Assembly: GCF_023017165.1 (NCBI RefSeq)
Contig: NZ_JALKBW010000001.1
Coordinates: 372,001-436,000 of the forward strand
DNA: 64,000 bases
Direction: 5' to 3'
Source of the DNA: Gordonia alkaliphila
GTDB lineage: Bacteria > Actinomycetota > Actinomycetes > Mycobacteriales > Mycobacteriaceae
Shown here piece after piece: positions 63,705 through 64,000 of this stretch. The notes under the pieces are model-generated. The model was not told the DNA's origin, searched no databases, and saw only the letters and a list, made by a program, of their open reading frames with translations. Position 1 is the stretch's first letter, and the number at the start of each line of letters is the position of its first letter. A program made the translations under genes and the position numbers.

Positions 63705-64000
63705 ACGAGCAGTCGGACCTTGTCGACGACCCGCAGCAGACCGGGCAGGGCGCCCGCGGTGGAACGCGGGTGCAGCGCGTGCACGCCGAGCCGGAACATG
63801 GTGGCGCGCAACAGCATCTGCGGCCACTCCTCCAGGTGCGACCAGCGCTCGATGAGCTCGTCGTCGGCCCCGCCCCAGGCGAGCGCGTCGACCACGACCA
63901 CCGCCGACGCCCACGACGCCGGGCGCCAGTACGGCACGATGTCGGTGATCGCCGGGGCCGCGGCACCGGCGAACAGCACGGTCCCGAAGAGGTCGCCGTG
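63701..64000 (-). CDS. TIGR02569-family protein with kinase-like loop (5' partial)
   Basis: The frame is open to the window edge and reads HGDLFGTVLFAGAAAPAITD from the first base, resembling the catalytic loop HGD of aminoglycoside-phosphotransferase-like kinases. YWRPASWASAVVVVDALAWGGAD follows, then HPRSTAGALPGLLRVVDKVR at the C-terminus. It matches the actinobacterial TIGR02569 family (Rv3205c). About 100 residues are visible; the N-terminus lies outside. Its stop overlaps the end of the ATL gene by 4 bases. Confidence 0.75.
   Translation of the reverse strand, partial: HGDLFGTVLFAGAAAPAITDIVPYWRPASWASAVVVVDALAWGGADDELIERWSHLEEWPQMLLRATMFRLGVHALHPRSTAGALPGLLRVVDKVRLLV

Overview
The window is high-GC actinobacterial DNA, most likely from a mycolic-acid-containing member of the Mycobacteriales close to Gordonia. 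The order of many genes follows Mycobacterium tuberculosis as I remember it: ssrA/smpB/ftsX/ftsE/mscS/prfB (Rv3100c-Rv3105c area), hisN and the fadE24/fadE23 pair (Rv3137-Rv3140), and an almost unbroken Rv3193c-Rv3205c block (UPF0182, PDZ-Lon protein, DUF2342 protein, ThiF-like protein, ABC1 kinase, whiB7, uvrD2, mrx1, nudC, K+ channel, adnB, adnA, lipV, alkyltransferase-like, TIGR02569). Several genes have a -10 box 6-8 bp before the start codon, the leaderless pattern typical of this group.

Region 1 (1-8.29 kb) is the right end of an integrated mobile element. It holds a very large methylase/SNF2-helicase fusion (cut by the window edge), an SSB protein, an unknown acidic protein, a structured leader before a small membrane protein, a small ORF, and a large serine recombinase whose reading frame runs through a tRNA-Ala(GGC) gene on the other strand. 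The tRNA 3' end is therefore the likely attachment site.

Region 2 (8.3-23.3 kb) is metabolic: a membrane-anchored DsbA-like protein, then an aldehyde dehydrogenase / FMN-Fe-S glutamate-synthase-like protein / benzoylformate-decarboxylase-like ThDP enzyme group, convergent phosphoglucomutase, an alpha/beta hydrolase, an ABC-2 exporter pair, and fatty-acid genes (3-hydroxyacyl-CoA dehydrogenase, oleate hydratase, acyl-CoA ligase). A 28-codon ORF with a strong ribosome-binding site follows, then a row of strong hairpins.

Region 3 (23.5-31.9 kb) is trans-translation, division and translation: tmRNA (encoded tag ADSNQRDYALAA), a lipoprotein that looks like a gutted GH27 alpha-galactosidase, smpB, ftsX, ftsE, a Pro/Thr-rich membrane protein, an MscS channel and prfB on the minus strand, then hisN, a VOC protein and a metallo-hydrolase.

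Region 4 (31.9-42.2 kb) holds a TM2/GYF protein, a fadE operon behind two palindromic operators (with the fadE24 N-terminal extension as a separate overlapping ORF), a secreted lipase, a TetR regulator, a propionyl/acetyl-CoA synthetase divergent from an Rpf-like gene with a Crp/GlxR-like site between them, a ferritin behind possible IdeR boxes, and two copies of initiator tRNA.

Region 5 (42.2-64 kb) is the Rv3193c-Rv3205c-like block, with stress and repair functions: WhiB7 antibiotic-response regulator with a long leader, UvrD2, mycoredoxin, NudC and the AdnAB helicase-nuclease.
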